Shown one piece after another: positions 53,086 through 64,000 of a DNA stretch of 64,000 nucleotides. This stretch comes from Hirsutella rhossiliensis. Its lineage: Eukaryota > Ascomycota > Sordariomycetes > Hypocreales > Ophiocordycipitaceae. The notes beneath the pieces are model-generated. The model was not told the origin of the DNA. It made no database searches and worked only from the letters and a program-made list of their open reading frames with translations. Where the stretch lies: NCBI RefSeq assembly GCF_020360975.1, contig NW_025408679.1:2395703-2459702 (forward strand). Reading direction: 5' to 3'. A program made the translations under genes and the position numbers. Each line of letters opens with the position of its first letter. Position 1 is the first letter of the stretch.

Positions 53086-55012
53086 TCACAGTTTTGCCAG
53101 GGGCATAGAAATGCCGTCCGTCCTTTTGAGATGCTGTCCCCGAATATGTCTTGCCAGGTTACTCAGTCGCCATGTTTTAATCCGTTGGCTCCTTCCATGG
53201 CTGCCTTGCCATCGACAAAATGGGCACATCGGTCTTGCACCCTCCGACAAATCAACCGTAGACTCACTTGGTTTTCCAGGTGATTCCAGTTCCGGAATAT
53301 TGGCCTTACCGCCATTTTCATAGGTTCCTTGCGCGCGGTAAGAGCGAAGACGCCTCGTGACCGCTTGTTTGCGGCCTCTTTTCTCTGTCCCACGACAAGG
53401 GCTTTCGCGTCGCTTGCAAAGCTGGGCCAGCGCAGATATCAAATCAACGCGTAAAGAGTGCAAAGACCCCGTGTCTGTTAACTCAGCCGCCCGTGAAAAG
53501 AGAAATGCAACCTGAGCCCGCTCTGGTAAGTCATACTCTATGTTCGGCGGTGAAATGACATCGGCAGGCCTTATACCCCGGGTTGTCGGTTAACCTCGTC
53601 CACATGGACATTAGTGTGAAAGTCTTGAATGGCTTTTTGCAGTCGAGACGCCTTCAAGACCCTGCGCAGGTTATTAATCTTCTTGCTGTAGCGGTCGTAT
53701 CGCTTCTGCATTTCGGTGCCTTCGGCGAGTTCTCGGCTGCGGTAGCCCTGGCGTTTCCATTCTAGCATCGCACGGTTTCTCTCGGCACAATATTTGGCAA
53801 GTTTCTCGTTTTTATGGATTTTTGCAATTTGTTGGGCTGTCAGTTCTTTTGGAGCGCCGTCATGGCGGCGAAGGCGGGCGGCTAACTGCACAAGGTCGTG
53901 TTGCGGGGCTGTGCCGAAGCAGATTGACTGGCAATCCACGTCAATGAAGTTCGACATGTAATATTGCAAGTAAGTGCTCGAATCTCCCTTTCGATGTCCC
54001 ATGATTTTGTTTCTCTCCTCTGGCGTGAGCGCTTCTGCATTACGGCGTTATTAATGCTGTCAAATGGACGAACTGGGGGCACGAACCGTTTAGTTTTGCC
54101 AGACCCTCGGCGAAGGTCATACCATTCGAGCTGCTTCTCAATTCCAATCGAACGTCCCAGTCTAATTAAATGTCGTCGTTCTTTTTTGTAGTCAAGTGGC
54201 CTCTCTAGTGAGATCTGTATGCCGTGCTCAGTGTCTTCAACGTCTCGGAAAACGGGGCGCTTCAGCCACTCTTTCTTCCAAGGAGACGAATGCGATCGGA
54301 TTCAGGTGGCACCACGAAGCTATACAAGCTCTGTGGACCTGCCAAATCATTGACGAACGCACCGTCACAAAATACCAGAGCCATCATCGGGATCAGCGGG
54401 TCGTACAAGAGCAAATCATCTTCGCGGAAGGCGAATCTTTTTGGCTCTGAGCTCCCCGCTGTCCGCTTGATGTGCTCTAGATTTACGATCAGAGCAATAC
54501 GCGGCCGGGTGTCTCCTTTTACCGGAGGAAACACTTGGAACTCTAAGTTCTCGTAGAGCAGCTGCCCAATCAAGGCTCCCGGTCGGGTCGCCGTAGCGCC
54601 TGCCAGGATCAAATTGGCCGATAACTGGACTCGGAGTCGCTCGTGAGTAAAAATCTCCTCGTCGCGGATCAAAGGTGGTTCAGCATGATGGCCAGGTCGT
54701 CGATGAAGATGCCGGATTTTTCTTTTTTGGATGTGTCCAAGCCGTACTTGGGTGTAAGGTAGGTCGGAATCCACTGGTGTCGTCAGCCACTGATTGTGAA
54801 ACTTAACCGACTAACTTACATTTCGAATATCGAAAAGAACGCTTTCGGTCATCCACTTAGCACTTTTCTGTGCGTAGACCTGGCTCAATCGTTTCCAGTA
54901 TAACGCAATGGTGGACTCTTTCTTGATTCTCGACTTTTTCACTCTCAGGTCCAAGTAAACCTTGAATAATGCCGCATCACATCGACACATTGACTCAATT
55001 GGTTCTTCATTT
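53086..55012 (-). pseudogene. DUF3435-family tyrosine recombinase, N-terminally truncated
   Basis: From the truncated 5' end (55012) the frame reads FKVYLDLRVKKSRIKKESTI and WMTESVLFDIRN. An intron follows (GTAAGT...GGCTGAC...CCAG, about 54774-54820), then IPTYLTPKYGLDTSKKEKSG. After a frameshift near 54687 come ATATRPGALIGQL (the first recombinase Arg), HIKRTAGSSEPKRFAFREDD and MALVFCDGAFVNDL, then in other frames YDLRRGSGKT and IMGHRKGDSSTYLQYYM (tyrosine region). The family tail is TAQQIAKIHKNEKL...FHTNVHVDEVNRQ, followed by a C-terminal C2H2-like finger CPFC...HIRGQH. DUF3435 recombinases are the captains of Starship elements. This copy is broken and its start is lost at the Copia LTR. 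Confidence 0.85.
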
Positions 55013-58000
55013 TGTTGCGATTGAACTTACTTCTATTCAATTCTGTCTGACAGCTCTCAACATACATATATACATAGTGGCACGTCCGTGCCACTATCCA
55101 TGACTCACCACTTGTAACTGCTGCCTAAACATGTCTTGGTCCATGTCTCATATCAAGTCAACACTCCCCTAGAGCTGTCAGACTTCAACTGCAACGCTAT
55201 TCATAGCGTATGGGTCCAATTCCAATCCTCCTCCTGTTCCTCTCGAAAGCCTCCTAGGCAGAGGCTTGGTCATCCCATCTGCTAGCATATTCTCCCCTGG
55301 AACCCAGTAGACTTGGATTCTCCTTCCTTGACCTCATCAACGACGTGATGAAATGCTATATCAACATGCTTGATTTTCGACGTGTTCGATACTCCTCGGG
55401 TCAGCTGTACAGCTCCCTTATTATCTCAAGCAGTAGTGGCACTGTTTGCTCCCCCTTTCCTTCCAGTTCTGCAAGTAGTCGACGTCCCCAGAGGGCAGCT
55501 TTTGTGGCCTCCCCCATCCCAACATACTCTGCTTCTGTCGTAGATCTTGCCACTGATTTCATCTTCTTGCTATACGTCATGACGGCGCCTCCGTAGACCA
55601 TAAAGACGAACCCCAGGATACTCTTCCGGTCCCTTGGATCAGTAGCGTAGTCGGTGTCAGAGAACGCTTCTCCATCTTGCAGGCCTGCAGAGCCGACGTG
55701 CCCTTCGATGTTGTGGTCAATGGAGTAATAGTCGATATCGCTGCCTTCGACTCCTTGTGCGTGCTCATTATTTCCGCCATATGTGATACCGTGGTGAATA
55801 GTCCTGCCGACATAACCCAATATTCGTAGCAAAGCCTTCCAGTGGTTCCAGCATGCCTCTACCGTGAAAGATGCCATTCTGTTAACTGCGAATATAATGT
55901 CGAACCTCGTATTGCATAGCCAAATCAGCTTTCGAGCAATTCCACGTATTTCAACCATTCGTCATGGTTCAGAGGCCGTCCCGTTCCTCAGCGAGCTTCC
56001 GTATAGCTCCAGGTTCCATGGGGTTGCGTGCTTCATTGAGTCGTCGTAGAAATTCTGCCACGATTTCCTTCGCAAATTGTGATTGATCAATCATCAGCTT
56101 TCCTTTGTGCCTTTGAATCCGAATTCCGAGAATGTTCTCTGCTTCTCCGAGGTCTTTCATCTCAAATCTTCCCTTCAGCTTTTCCTTGACCCGTTCAATG
56201 GCATCCTCGTTCCCCCCTGTAATCATAAAGTCATCCACGTGCACGCCGATGATTACCTCCGACTCTGTATGTCTGAATATTGTCGGGTCCACTGTCATCG
56301 GTGAGAAACCAATCTCCTTGAGATATTCTGATATTAGCAAATACCACATCCTTGCAGCTTGCTTCAATCCGTACAAACTCTTCAGGATCTGAACGTATTT
56401 CCCGAAATATTGCTGGAGCTCAGTTGGCACTTTCATGAAGATCCTTTCCTTTAGGTCTGCTGCAAGGAACGCAGCCACAGCATCCATCTGGTATACCTTC
56501 CAGCCTTTCTTCGCCGCTAAAGCTAGAATGATCCTCATCGCATCGAGCCGGATCGTGGGTGCGAAGGTTTCCTCGTAATTGATCCCGTGTTTCTGTGTGA
56601 ACCCTCTCGCGACTAGACGTGCTTTATACCGTAGTATCTTCCTTCTTTGTCTTTCTTGCGATCAAACACAAGCTTGGCATCAACTACTTCTTCTCCGTGC
56701 ACGTCAACTTCGTTGATTTCCTCCGAGAATGTCTGTCGTCGAATGAGATTCTGAACTTCCTCATCTATAGCTCCTACCCATTGATCCTTCTCACTGCCTT
56801 CCATCGCCTGTCGGAAGGTAAGCTTTCGGGTCGAAGTCGTACAGGTCTGTATTAGGCTGGAGAAGCGTCCTTGCTACCATGGCTCTTTCCTTCCTGCCAC
56901 TCTCCCTCGCTTCTTCAGACGTTCTGCCATGCGCTGTTCTTCTCTTTGCCGCCGTTCCAGCTCTGCTCGCTGCTTCTCTGCTCTTTTGAGTGCCACGGTC
57001 TCTCGTCGAATCTGGGATCTTGTTTTCGGCAGACTCCTTTCAGGAGAGGTTATATCCGCCTCCCCTGTATTGACAATGATTGTGTCTCCTTGGAGCCCTT
57101 CCTCCGAATCTGCAGTGTCTTGGCCGGTCGGGTTCCCGTCCGCTGCTTCTCCGGCATCCTCCCCAGCTTCTGTAGCTTCCTGGTCCATGGTCCTATCCCT
57201 GACCGAATCTTCGGCATCAGAGTCATCATCAGTGAGCTCCCGCTGATTTCATTGTCCATATACTTGCTCTCATCAGAATTCCACGAATCGAACCTCGTGG
57301 ACCTTCTTATCAGCTGGGTTCCAGACTAGATAGATTTTATCTGTCTCCTCTTTGTATCCAACAAAACTCCTTGCCATGCTCTTTTCAGAAGCTTTGTTCT
57401 CTTTTCTTTGGGAATAAATACCCAGGCAGGACATCCGAACACTCTCAAGTGCCCTGATCTTGGCTTCTCTCCACGCCATAACTCCCATGGGCTTTTAGCC
57501 ATTCCCTGACAACTCCTATTTCTCAGATAGGCCGCTGTTGCGTTCGAAAACTCCCAGTATGCTGCAGGAGATCCATTTCGTGACGCATGCAGACCCCTCT
57601 CTGATATGGTTCTCATGCTCCTCTCAGAGATACTATTCCCCTCCGGGTGGTAGCCCACTGTTGGTTCGATCCGAATAGCTCTCCCCGTGCAAAATACCCT
57701 CATTGCCTCGTTTAGAAACTCCTTTCCGCGATCAAAGCGCATCGCCTTGACCTTTTCGCCTTTTCCGTACTCGCGACACTCTGCCTCTGCAACAACTACC
57801 CAGGCTTTGATCTTGTCGGTAATTCTCGTTTTGTCTCTAGAAATAAACCCAAACTCGCCCGGTAGCCTGATCGGTGATTGTCAGCATGTACTTCATTCCT
57901 TGAAGTGATAGCTCAACTGGCCCCAAAGATCTATATGGACTCTCTCTAGCTTTTCTGTCACCGCAGACATTGGCTCCCTTGAGACCTTTCTTGTCATTTT

Positions 58001-59750
58001 GGCCTCGGTGCAGCTTGAGCAGAATGACGGGCAGAATGAGTTGTCTCGAGATCATCCATTACGGCGTTCAGTTTGCCCTCCATATGCTTTCCAGGGTGTC
58101 CCAGCCTAGCATGTAGTAGTCTTTCAGGCATCTTCAGGATTGACTTCAGCGCTACCCCGTTATCGCCATCCTTTTCTTGGATTGTATGGGCTCGGTGCCC
58201 TCTTGTCTGGCTCAAGCGCCACACCTTTTATGTCTGTGGCCAAACAGCACCTCCTCCTGATTTCTTGTCACCGTGACTGTCTTCCCCGGAGAGTCCACGA
58301 CAATACATGCTCCCCTGTCTTCCAGTTCACCGACTGATAGCAGGCTGCTCGTCGCCTCCGGGATGTAGTGCACCCACGTACTATTGTCGACCTTGCTCTT
58401 CCTTTCTGTGAGACGTAAAAGATCCTCACATCTCCTTTCCCTCTTGAACGAACCTCAGGAGCCGTCTGCAATCTCAACACTTGTCTTTGTAGGGGACAAC
58501 TTTGAGATAAATTGGTCTTCCTTGGGGTGATATGGAGGAAGCACAGCTGTCGAGATACCATTGTGGAGGGCTGTTTCCTTTGTGTTCGGAAGCAAGTAGG
58601 TAGATCTCTCAGATTCACTACCACTGTCTTCAAGGATCCTGACCGCGTTTGCCTTTCCTTTGCTATCCATGGCCTCTCTCGCCTTCGCTTTTTCAGAGGC
58701 TAGCCAGGTCTTCCCTGCTTTGGTTTGGTGCCAAATTGCACAATCATGCTTGAAATGCATACCGCCACAAGACCAGCACCCCTGCCTTCTTCAGATATTC
58801 CTCCTTGCTATCATCGCCACCATCCTGTGCTTTGGACCTGTTGTTCCCTTTGTTCCATGCACTGCGGCCACGACCCGCGATTGTGCGGTTTCTCCCTTGA
58901 TTGTAGTATCGACGAGTTCCAACTCTTTGCTTTCCAGAGAGCTCTGCACCTTTTCCATTGTCAACGTCTCTGTCGAGGCGTTCAAGATCTCGACCGTAGT
59001 GTTAAAAGCGTCGTCCATGCTCATTTGCAGAAGCAAATCAATAGCTGTTCATGGATAACAATGTCCTTGTCTTGGCTATTAATCTGAGCTCGAAGTCGCT
59101 TTAGGTCGTCGACCTTCTCCTGCACAGTTCTATTCGTCTGCGTACTAACGTCGTATAGCATTCGGATCAGCTGTCGAAGGCGCGCTTTGTTCGATGTCGC
59201 ATATCGCTTAACGAGGGATTGATAAATTGCTCGTGGATCGGTGAGATGGTTGACTGAGTTCTTGTGGATCTGGTCAATACTCTGTCGTATTTTCATTCTC
59301 GCAAGAGAGACATTTTAATGTCCGCAGCATTCTCTCCTGGCGTTGATAAATCTGACGATTCCGCTGTTGCCTTACCGGTGACGCAGCTCATAAGATCGTC
59401 ACTCAACAAGTTATCTTCAAGATCCATCTTCCAGCTGTCAAAGGAGTCTCTTCCATCAAGGATGGTTCCTTTGTAGTCTTTCTTGCCCATAGTGCCGGGT
59501 CTTTGCTGTCAACCGTCGATTCTTGACGAAAAAGTGTTCTCATATGCCGAGTTCAATCGTGCAGTGGAAGCATAATAAAAGCAACCGGGTGCATAACCTG
59601 TTGCGATTGAACTTACTTCTATTCAATTCTGTCTGACAGCTCTCAACATACATATATACATAGTGGCACGTCCGTGCCACTATCCAGTGACTCACCACTT
59701 GTAACTGCTGCCTAAACATGTCTTGGTCCATGTCTCATATCAAGTCAACA
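55013..59750 (-). mobile_element. Copia retrotransposon with near-identical LTRs
   Basis: LTRs of 151-152 bp at 55013-55163 (3' LTR) and 59599-59750 (5' LTR), TGTTGCG...TCAACA. They differ at one place (CCATGACTC against CCAGTGACTC). Inside the 5' LTR on the minus strand lies a likely primer site, GGTTATGCACCCGG (59585-59598), and before the 3' LTR a purine tract, CTAGGGGAG (55164-55172). The 5-bp flanks differ (CATTT at 55008-55012, GAAAG at 59751-59755), so there is no target duplication. Confidence 0.93.
55401..59490 (-). pseudogene. Copia gag-pol polyprotein, frameshifted
   Basis: Gag starts at 59490 (MGKKDYKGTILDGRDSFDSW; then VKRYATSNKARLRQLIRMLY) with a knuckle near 58765 (CGGMHFKHDCAIW). 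A protease and GAG-pre-integrase segment follows (LLHARLGHPGKHMEGKLN). The integrase has MRFDRGKEFLNEAM, GYHPEGNSISERSMRT, YLRNRSCQGMAKSPWELW and HLRVFGCPAWVFIP. RT has YQMDAVAAFLAADLKERIFM, LYGLKQAARMWYLL and the active site GVHVDDFMITG. RNase H has YATDPRDRKSILGFVFMVYG and RSTTEAEYVGMGEATKAALW. Domain order (integrase before RT) proves Copia. About six frame changes. Confidence 0.92.
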
Positions 59751-60200
59751 GAAAGTCGCCTCGCTCCTGCTCGCTCTCTCCCTCGCGGATTCGGAAGGTG
59801 AGTCCCAGTACGAGCGCAAACATGAGAACCTCGCGGCATTCAGAAGAACCCACCCTCCGAGAGCCTTTCGTATGGTGAAAGCGTCGCCAAAGTAGCGTAA
59901 AAGAGCCCTGACGATGGTTGAAATACCCTGTATGACTGCTTGTGTCGCAGAATTGCTTCCCTCGGCTGTTCCGCTGCCCAGGAATTCGATCGCAATTCGC
60001 TCAGCTCCGGCCAGTTCGAACAGTCGCTCCAGCTCTGTCGCGAAGTGGCGTCCCTTGTCACCCATGTCGCGCATATGATAGCGTACAACAATCTTGCGTA
60101 CCATTCTTTCAATCTCATTCTTATGGGTCATTCTGCTCCCAGGAGGTTGCATGAACTCGTGAAGACCATCCCACCAAACCAGAATTCATTCTCTCCGTAA
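59751..60200 (-). pseudogene. Unknown protein fragment cut by Copia
   Basis: The minus-strand frame HKNEIERMVRKIVVRYHMRD, FATELERLFELAGAERIAIE and QAVIQGISTIVRALLRYFGD has ordinary protein composition. A neighbouring frame gives ECREVLMFALVLGLTFRIRE up to the LTR. I do not recognise it. It is not part of the DUF3435 gene on the other side of Copia. Confidence 0.35.
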
Positions 60201-60270
60201 TATATCTCCTTGTTTTCTGCCCCTAGGGTCATTCCCAGCTCGTCGGTTCTCTTCGCAACAGCGCTGACAT

Positions 60271-60357
60271 CAATTCAAGTAAGTCAAGTTCGGGGGTCTA
60301 ACTTGATTACTTGAAATAAATTCGTCGCTCAACTTACTTAACTTGAATTAAATTGAA
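60271..60357. repeat. AACTTGA / TCAAGTT motif cluster
   Basis: TCAAGTAAGTCAAGTT, TAACTTGATTACTTGAA and AACTTACTTAACTTGAA lie within 87 bp, partly as an inverted pair with AATT flanks. It looks like the subterminal array of a hAT-like end. No transposase was found nearby. Confidence 0.6.
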
Positions 60358-60599
60358 ATATGTGGACAGGCTCTTCACTGCAGTGAGGTTATTCGAACTG
60401 GTTCAATTGGTTATATCTTGCGTAACCAGGGAAACGTGTCCCTAAACTGTGTGCAAAGACCTTCCTCCCTGTGCCCCACCTCTTACTCGCACGTGACTAG
60501 CGCGGTCGATTAGTTATACGTGCGCGATCGGTGCCTAGTGCACAGGTGGATCCAACACTGGAACCTCTTTCTAAATCGATGGTGTCACAGGTCCCGGGG

Positions 60600-63500
60600 C
60601 CGGCTGACCGGTCATCCGGTAATCGGATTACCGCCCCGCCCCACGCAAAACCATGTCGTTTTCGAAGGCCCGGCCCTGCGGGCTGGCGTTTTCTTAGTCG
60701 GATTACCGCCATCGGACGGCAAAATCGAAGGTCCACGCCCGCGGGGCCTGCGCGAGACCTTCGATTTCGGTCTCGCTCACGCGCGTTGCGCTCCACCTCC
60801 CTCCTCCCACCTCCTCCTCCACCTCCTCCATTGCCACCGTCGCGACGGCGACCGCCTGCACCATGTCGAACGCGATAGAGGATCCCCGGGTCAGGGCGGC
60901 CATTGAGCACTACCTGTTAGATCTGGAGAACACCCAGCCGAAGAATACGAAGCGAAATTATCGTCCCAAGCAGGAAGAATGGAAGGCAAGCCCGCATGCG
61001 CGCCCTGCAATCTTCATGTAGATCCATGCATTGACCGCCTCACAGGAGTGGTGTCAAGCCAACTGGCCTGCGATCCCGGACGTTTGGCCGGCCTCGGTAC
61101 CACAGGGCCAACAGCTACCCGGAGACCTGGTCGATGAAGGAAAGCTCTTGCTCTTCATGAAGGAGGTAGTGGCATCACGTCCTCCCAAGAAAGGAAAGAG
61201 GGTCGCCGATGAAAAAACGACACCTCGAGGCTCAGGAAGCCAAGAGGGCCGTGAAAGACGCAGAGCACCATCAGGTAACAGATGTTGATCACGGGATGTG
61301 GTCGTCGGACTGAGCCAGCCCATCATACTAACACCCAGCTTCCCCAGCAGATACCATCGTTGTAGGCGGCGGAGGTAGCGAATACGAGTCAGACTCCGAC
61401 TTGGAGTTGTATGAGTCCACGCTCAAACTACAGTATAATACTGTACGGGGCTACGTCTCGGCCATACAGAAGCTTTACGACGAGCAGAAGAGCCGGGAGT
61501 CAATCCTGCGGCCCGGCCACGGGAGTGGCACTGAAGGCGCTCAAACGCAGCATTCTTGCAACGACTTGGAGCCGGAAGAGGAAGGAATACATGGACAGGG
61601 AGTTGGAACTCTGAGAGATGTGTATGCGCCGGCGCAGATGCCCGACCACACCAACGTGGCATGGTCCGAGAGAGAGAGATCGCCTGCGCCCTGAGGACGC
61701 AGGTGGACTTTCTGCTCGGGAACCACATGCTGCTGCGGTCCGGCAACCGCCTGCCGATGGAGTTGGCAGACTGCTTTCCCTGGACTTACCCAACGAGGCT
61801 TCAAGGCCCAGGGTATACCACAAAGGCGCTGGTTGTCGTGATGAACTGTGGGAAGACCAACCAGCACGGCCGCATGGGTATGGATCTGCTCTGCGGCATC
61901 GAGATCCGCGATCTTGTCTCATCGGCGCCCTCGCGTTCTGGCTTTTCTGGCGCTGGCAGGTAGAAAAGGCGGAAAGGTTTCCCGTCTTCCAAAGAAGCGA
62001 AGACTGGTATGAAACGAAGGTGCTCCGCCGATCGGCGAAGGAGCCTCAAGGTAAGCGTGATGGCATTCACGGAATCCCATAACTCAGAGGTGCATCGACC
62101 CTTTCACTCACCGAATATACAGCTCCGTTGTCGGGCCAGACTGCCCGAGAATGGACGTCCAGGTTCTACAAGAAGGCCGGCATCAAGGTCTCCAAGGTCA
62201 GCCACGCGCCTAGAGTGGCGGCGACGCAAAACGCCGACATGGCCGGGGTGGATGAAGGCCAGGCATGTCATCTGCCTAGGCAAGCCGCCAACCCCTGGCC
62301 TGGGCTGACCCGAACTATACAGATCCGCCGAGCCGGTCGTTGGAATAACGGAGACCAAATGACCGGCTGCTATCTGACTTCCTGCCTTTCAATTCGCGAG
62401 GCCGTGGCCGACTTTGACCCTGAATGGTCGGGGTCTTATTTCGTGCCCGGGCCACCGTGAGGCCGCCTGTGGTGCTACTCGTGCAGGTCTGGCCTCAACT
62501 CGACAAATGGAAAGAGGCCCACAGTAGCCCTTTCTCAGATCTGGGGTGGAGCAGAACATGGCCGCCGGCGCCTTCTTGGAACTCCTGGGTGGCTTCGAGA
62601 GGTGCTCCTGCAGGACGCTGTCTTCCTTCGCGAGTCCTACCCCGACCATCCTATCTTTCAGGATCCGGTCTTCTCTTGCCCCGAGTTTGAAGCGTTCGCC
62701 AGCAAAGTTCAAGACACATGCACACGGGACCACGAAGACAGCCATACCACGGTCATTCAAAAGCGATCCCGGTGGTTGCGGAGAAGCTGCGCACAGTACT
62801 GACTCAACAGGTCGCAGCCGAGCAGTTAGCTGAGCGAAGACATCTAGACCTTTTGGGGCTTCTTACGAACTATGCACAAAGTTGGATGAGTTTGCGCAGG
62901 CCACCTACACGTCACCTTCAGCCCCGGCCAAGGTGCTGCAGGTCAACATGCGGAGATCGCGGGAGCTCATCAACAGAGGCGCCGCGCTCCACGAGAGACG
63001 GTCCTCAGGTCCGAGATAGGCCCTTCGCAAGCGGGCGGTCCGACATACGCTCCGCTCTCTCTAGCAGCAGCAGGGAATGGTGCAAGCGGGCCGGGCAAGC
63101 CCCAGGGAAGAGCGCATGGCGAGCCGCCTGGGCCGCGCGAACCTCCGAGCTTCAAGCTCCCCGTTCTGTCAAATCTGTACAGGAGCTGCTGCGTCTCTGG
63201 CGGCAGGGCTGGGGCGAAATGCCTTCTGTGGATTCTCTTGAGCGAGACTGGGGTGCTCGATGGCGGCCATCTGCAGAGAAGAATTACTTTTCCACGCGCA
63301 AGATCATCGTCGATGAGGTTCGGAGGCGGGCCCAGTCGGACGGCAACTGAAGATATCGTGGCGAGGCAAATGGACGAAGAACGTGGACCCAGCTCTTTGG
63401 ATAAGTTGTTCAAGGCCATCCGAAAGGACAGGCAAGGCGAAAAGGGACACAAACGTGCGTCAGGGCAATTCAACGTCGGTGGTAGCGAAAAGTCGATGGC

Positions 63501-63930
63501 GCAGTGATTTTGAACACCCGTCTGATAGAATGACGAGGACCTTGGCGGCGAAAGTGCCCCAGGCCGTCAGGGGCTGCGTCGCTACAGTCAGCGGTAGTGG
63601 CCTGTAGACGGGGTATGCATCCGCTAAGCGCCGCTGTAGCTCCAGCGCGTCAAGGCTGAAAATGCTTCAAATCACCGCAACCTCGCAACCGACGGGATGT
63701 AGGACCTTAGACAGGGTGCATTCTGATCGCACAAACGCAGGCTATCCAGTCGAACTGGTTTTGTCGTCGTCGGTCCCGGCTTTCGCGCTTTATGGCGCTC
63801 CGAAGATGACATCAACCCGGCAGAGGTGATGTCAGGGCAAGCGGGTAATCGGCGGTAATCTGCGGGGTAATCCGCTGACCGCCCACAAAGCCGGACCTGT
63901 GACATCCTCTTGCAGATTACCCGTTGATCT
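60600..63930 (+). mobile_element. Crypton element (tyrosine recombinase), degenerate
   Basis: Limits are approximate, set by clusters of GGTAATC outside the gene: 60618, 60626 (inverted) and 60701 (inverted) on the left; 63844, 63854, 63866 and 63915 (inverted) on the right. Cryptons have no TIRs and integrate by site-specific recombination. The exact ends and the short direct repeats were not resolved. Confidence 0.65.
60863..63350 (+). pseudogene. Crypton tyrosine recombinase with GCR1_C domain
   Basis: The start at 60863 (MSNAIEDPRVRAAIEHYLLD, LENTQPKNTKRNYRPKQEEW) precedes an intron with a GC donor (AAG-GCAAGC...CACAG, 60988-61046). Later: LEAQEAKRAVKDAEHHQ, an intron (61279-61348, GTAACA...ACTAAC...CCAG), YESTLKLQYNTVRGYVSAIQ, RTQVDFLLGNHMLLRSGNRL, GKTNQHGR, ALRHRDPRSCLIGALAFWLF (catalytic Arg region), WTSRFYKKAGIKVSKVSHAP (H-A-P-R box), a second GC-AG intron (about 62263-62321), then IRRAGRWNN and MTGCYLT (nucleophilic Tyr). 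The C-terminus SVKSVQELLRLWRQGWGEMP...ERDWGARWRP is the GCR1_C DNA-binding domain. Frame changes near 61200, 61500, 61610, 61900 and 62750. Confidence 0.88.
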
Positions 63931-63940
63931 TGGTGTGGGG
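63351..63940. other. 3' region of the Crypton, no gene seen
   Basis: Short frames only. The right-hand GGTAATC cluster lies at 63844-63921. Confidence 0.4.
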
Positions 63941-64000
63941 CCACAGCAGCCCAACTAAGTGTCTTCGCCGCTTCGAAGACGCTTGGTTGAGCTGCTGTGG
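63941..64000. repeat. 60-bp palindrome at the window edge
   Basis: Arms 63941-63967 and 63974-64000 (CCACAGCAGC...GTCTTCG and CGAAGAC...GCTGCTGTGG) pair at about 22 of 27 positions around the 6-nt loop CCGCTT. It may be the tip of an element that continues outside the window. Confidence 0.8.

Noticed and set aside
55013..59750. Copia simply inserted in the DUF3435 gene
   Set aside because: The flanks lack a matching duplication, and the right flank does not encode the missing N-terminus.
60497..60910. Gly/Arg-rich minus-strand protein
   Set aside because: Low-complexity reading of CTCC repeats just upstream of the Crypton start.
1..64000. CRISPR array, bacterial operons or phage
   Set aside because: The repeats have no constant spacers, and the genes are eukaryotic with spliceosomal introns.

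Overview
The window is a nested transposon graveyard from a filamentous ascomycete (Pezizomycotina). The grounds are: short spliceosomal introns (about 45-95 nt, GT...CTRAY...AG); Zn(II)2Cys6, C2H2 and MYND genes; a FunK1 kinase; DUF3435 and Crypton tyrosine recombinases; and fungal types of pogo/Fot, MULE, hAT, Helitron, Tad-like LINE, Gypsy and Copia elements. A hypocrealean or sordariomycete source is plausible, but I cannot assign a species. Nothing suggests bacterial operons, CRISPR or phage.

Layout. 1-1190: a 14-unit minisatellite with an intron-like unit. 1379-6909: a minus-strand MYND gene split by a complete hAT element (1531-6262, perfect 8-bp target duplication) that carries a Helitron helicase scrap. 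7098-7817: an internally deleted MULE. 8339-9887: pogo element A. 10039-14148: three copies of one 13-bp target duplication enclosing a tRNA-headed SINE-like element and then a 5'-truncated LINE. 14784-16018: a broken C2H2 gene, convergent with a good two- or three-exon gene of unknown function (16057-16816). 16939-17900: LINE ORF1 remains. 18279-20228: pogo B. 20905-21420: a LINE 3' end. 21974-22527: a small Cys/His-rich gene. 23122-23605: a hAT N-terminal scrap. 23774-27577: a MULE with long TIRs that contains a hAT deletion derivative. 27641-28470: a truncated Zn2Cys6 regulator. 29139-34400: a degenerate Helitron. 35030-37021: Gypsy gag-protease, cut off by a second copy of the hAT end, which is fused to minisatellite. 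38820-42952: a MULE holding pogo C between TA duplications. 43090-45531: an intact FunK1-type kinase. 45883-52664: pogo fragments around a 3'-truncated Gypsy. 53086-55012: a DUF3435 recombinase pseudogene. 55013-59750: Copia with near-identical LTRs. 60600-63930: a degenerate Crypton. 63941-64000: a perfect-loop palindrome at the window edge.

How it fits together. Almost every autonomous element has frameshifts, so most are probably dead. Two open frames not derived from transposons (FunK1 and the 16057-16816 gene) look intact. Several host genes (MYND, C2H2, Zn2Cys6, DUF3435) are broken by insertion, truncation or frameshift. The two copies of the hAT end differ mainly at homopolymers, so some frameshifts may be assembly errors. 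GC content is ordinary across the repeats and I see no wholesale RIP.
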